In this document: one piece after another, positions 62,191 through 64,000 of the stretch
Layout of the letters: each line of letters begins with the position of its first letter
How positions within the stretch are numbered: position 1 is the stretch's first letter
NCBI GenBank assembly: GCA_903935095.1
Contig: CAIZQH010000023.1
Location: forward strand, 1-64,000
Direction of reading: 5' to 3'
Source: an uncultured Flavobacteriales bacterium
GTDB taxonomy: Bacteria; Bacteroidota; Bacteroidia; Flavobacteriales_D; Crocinitomicaceae
Length of the DNA stretch: 64,000 bases
The notes under the pieces: model-generated
Told to the model about the DNA's origin: nothing
What the model saw: only the letters and a program-made list of their open reading frames with translations
Databases searched by the model: none
Program-made: the position numbers and the translations under genes

Positions 62191-63085
62191 GTTGTTTTTT
62201 TTGAATTAAATAATTTAAACTAAGTCCGAAGACGATTTTTTGTTGAATAGAACCTTGATTCAATTCTTGTTTGATTGGAGCTTGCACCTGAGCTGAAAAG
62301 AGGAATCGATTCGTCAGGAGATTGACACTTGCTTTCATTGCTAGAATGTATCCACGATTCGTCTGACCGACAATTTGGACACCTTTTAATCGACTAGCTT
62401 GATACTCATCAAATTGCAATCCAAGGGAAGAAATCAATCGATAACCTTGAATTTTTCGGTTGTAAATCATCGAACTAGAAAGTTGTGATGAATTTCCAAA
62501 TTGATATCCTTCGCGATCTTTTCCCTTGAGCGCATGACTTGCTTCCCCTTGAAACGACCATCCTTTTTGGAAACGATGGGTATAATTTGCAAGAATCAAT
62601 CCATCAAATGATCCCGTACCAGGAGCAAGGTTTTTCAAATCATTTTGATAGGATAGAAATTTACCAAATGGGAATTTCGCACCTAATCCGATGTTCAGAA
62701 AGTCACGCGTCACATTCAAGGAATCTTTTTTATCGATCAAAGAATACGTAAACAGTACATTTGGATCTGAAAAACCAGACACGAAACTTGTAGTAAAATC
62801 GGTTTTTTGTAGAGCCAATTGAATTGGAATAGCTCCATAAACTTGAATCCTTTTTCCAAACTGTGTACGAAAATTAAGGTCCGACTGCCAAATTGCTTCC
62901 GATGAATGTTTGATGCCATACATGTATGAATCAAACAAACGATATGTTTGACGCCAACCAACCAAGTGAAAGCGATTGGAGGCAAATATACCTATAGAGG
63001 CATTGCTTCCGACACCGCCGCAAAGGTCACATGCCGACAATTGGACATAGCTCATTAGCATGCCCAATAAAAATATGTATTTCAT
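62171..63085 (-). CDS. Outer-membrane barrel protein with CDLCGG motif
   Basis: A 304-residue protein whose signal peptide (about 1-18) is directly followed by ACDLCGG, an exposed CxxC next to the mature N-terminus. The rest alternates strands typical of an outer-membrane barrel (NIGLGAKFPFGKFLSYQND, GYILAMKASVNLL, VFGLSLNYLI). The CxxC could be a metal or thiol site or a lipidated cysteine (LSAC is a valid lipobox). It lies between the cysteine-rich protein and the lipoprotein gene, with overlapping starts, so all three probably act together at the envelope, perhaps in metal handling. Confidence 0.75.
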   Translation of the reverse strand: MKYIFLLGMLMSYVQLSACDLCGGVGSNASIGIFASNRFHLVGWRQTYRLFDSYMYGIKHSSEAIWQSDLNFRTQFGKRIQVYGAIPIQLALQKTDFTTSFVSGFSDPNVLFTYSLIDKKDSLNVTRDFLNIGLGAKFPFGKFLSYQNDLKNLAPGTGSFDGLILANYTHRFQKGWSFQGEASHALKGKDREGYQFGNSSQLSSSMIYNRKIQGYRLISSLGLQFDEYQASRLKGVQIVGQTNRGYILAMKASVNLLTNRFLFSAQVQAPIKQELNQGSIQQKIVFGLSLNYLIQKKQHEKNNA

Positions 63086-63124
63086 TGATTATTTGTTAAT
63101 TAAACGAATTTAAAAGGGATTCGT

Positions 63125-63520
63125 TTAAGCACAGGGGGGATGAAAGCAGCTCAGACCATTTTCAAAATGATAGAAATTCACAACATTGAAATTTGACGTT
63201 TCTTTAAGCGAAATGGTTGATTGGTCCAACTTCATCACGATTGTTTCTGGACAAGCAAACAAGGAAGTTTCCATCCATTTTAAATTCACCAAAGATTTAG
63301 AAGATTCTTCCCTTCTTTCATCTAATAAATTATCAGCTTTTTGCAGTTGTTTCGCAAGGTAACATTTCCCATTACAATGCAATTCTGGTCGATTTCTGTT
63401 TTCACATTCCATGCGTACAATTTCCTTCTGATTCAATTGGAAATTCACTTGCCAAAAGACACTGTAAATGGTTTTACTCAGTAAAACCGCAAGGAGGAAT
63501 ATGGTGCTCAAGATGCGCAT
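63125..63520 (-). CDS. Small cysteine-rich exported protein
   Basis: A 131-residue protein with one N-terminal hydrophobic helix or signal peptide and a conserved-looking cysteine set: MECENRNRPELHCNGKCYLAKQL in the first half, LFACPE in the middle and LSCFHPPCA at the C-terminus. Small proteins with CEN..P..C.GKC..K.L and a terminal FxPP recur in Bacteroidota next to outer-membrane metal-transport genes; this is from memory. The ATG at 63520 is chosen because a perfect -7 box (63526-63533) ends five bases upstream; an ATG at 63538 lies before it. First gene of a three-gene operon. Confidence 0.75.
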   Translation of the reverse strand: MRILSTIFLLAVLLSKTIYSVFWQVNFQLNQKEIVRMECENRNRPELHCNGKCYLAKQLQKADNLLDERREESSKSLVNLKWMETSLFACPETIVMKLDQSTISLKETSNFNVVNFYHFENGLSCFHPPCA

Positions 63521-63525
63521 TACTG

Positions 63526-63533
63526 CAAAATTA
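63526..63533 (-). promoter_or_regulatory. -7 box five bases before the cysteine-rich gene
   Basis: The minus strand reads TAATTTTG, then five bases (CAGTA region) and the ATG at 63520. Confidence 0.55.
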
Positions 63534-63675
63534 ATCATTTAATTATGTTAAAAAATGATTAATGTCAGGTTTTAATGAATTCCCATCAATTTTCATTGAA
63601 ATCTATGAACAATAGCTAAAACAAGACGATAAAACAGTGTGTAAAACTAAGTTTTTAGTTGTCAATAGAAGGCGG

Positions 63676-63683
63676 TATCTTTG
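63676..63683 (+). promoter_or_regulatory. -7 box for the last, partial gene
   Basis: TATCTTTG lies 70 bases before the ATG at 63754. A TTG at 63659-63661 is only 14 bases upstream, shorter than the usual spacer. Confidence 0.5.
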
Positions 63684-63753
63684 CAAATTAATTGAGTCGT
63701 AATTGGTATTTTAAAGGAATACTAACAACACTTATATTGAATTATCAATTTGA

Positions 63754-64000
63754 ATGAAAAATCTTATGCAGAAATTAACAGCCAGTCAATGTAAACTGAC
63801 TTTCTTTTTCCTATTCTTCATCGTTCTAGGATCAAAAGTATTTGCTCAAAGTCCTTTGTCACAAGGAAATGAGCAAAACAAACTACAAATTCCTTTCAAT
63901 CACCACATTGAGTTGAATCAACTTGGTCTTCATTCAACTGATTCCTTTGACTGGGAAATCAGAAACAAGAACAACGAAGTGATAGCAAACAAAAGTTTTG
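63754..64000 (+). CDS. Partial secreted protein, cut by the window end
   Basis: The first 82 codons of a gene that continues beyond 64000. The N-terminus is an export signal ending GSKVFAQ (about residue 35) after a longer than usual start region with two methionines (MKNLMQ). The mature part begins SPLSQGNEQNKLQ and is polar, with DSFDWEIRNKNNEVI resembling an Ig- or cell-surface-type strand. There is no stop in frame. Too little is present to name a family. Confidence 0.7.
   Translation, partial: MKNLMQKLTASQCKLTFFFLFFIVLGSKVFAQSPLSQGNEQNKLQIPFNHHIELNQLGLHSTDSFDWEIRNKNNEVIANKSF

Overview
The window is a dense chromosomal segment of a Bacteroidota bacterium, most likely in the order Flavobacteriales (a Fluviicola or Crocinitomicaceae-like organism is my best guess, not proven). 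The evidence is the recurring -7 promoter box TAnnTTTG, the absence of Shine-Dalgarno sequences, type IX secretion C-terminal sorting domains on two secreted proteins, a 14-gene nuo operon with a short NuoG, methylmalonyl-CoA mutase encoded as two genes, and many signal peptides ending in A-Q. No tRNA, CRISPR array or prophage was seen. Almost everything is housekeeping or conserved accessory content.

Layout. The left edge (1-155) looks like the promoter and leader of an rRNA operon running leftward out of the window. From 0.2 to 23 kb come an ABC-F protein, a ferredoxin, MsrBA, an MFS carrier, a queuosine-precursor transporter, cell-wall peptidases, cystathionine beta-synthase, a GH20 hexosaminidase, and a run with menB, pepD, ribBA, lolD and a TIGR02757 gene. 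Opposite this run lie HMG-CoA lyase and pyrD. From 23 to 41 kb lie a sigma factor with a previously hidden 55-residue partner ORF, two outer-membrane proteins, mutA-mutB, ftsB, a surE-lpxB-SpoIID operon, glyA, a haem-motif lipoprotein and a T9SS-exported M1 peptidase. From 41.4 to 54.1 kb is the complete nuoABCDEFGHIJKLMN operon behind a near-ideal promoter.

The most unusual stretch is 54.3-59.7 kb: a 1067-residue membrane-anchored VIT/VWA/TPR/DUF2135 protein, followed directly by a REP-associated transposase (RAYT) gene. That gene is flanked by inverted copies of a 21-nt hairpin repeat and, outside those, by exact 23-bp direct repeats. The same 21-mer occurs again 47 kb away at 10.44 kb as an orphan REP pair. 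A secreted protein that appears to be only carbohydrate-binding modules plus a sorting tail lies next to it. The right end holds a DEAD-box helicase with a variant motif II, a PAP2 phosphatase and a small three-gene envelope cluster with a cysteine-rich protein.

Across the window the -7 box often sits four bases (range three to five) before the start codon, with no room for a 5' leader. This suggests that leaderless transcription is common here. It also lets several start codons be corrected, because the more upstream start candidate would lie inside the promoter.
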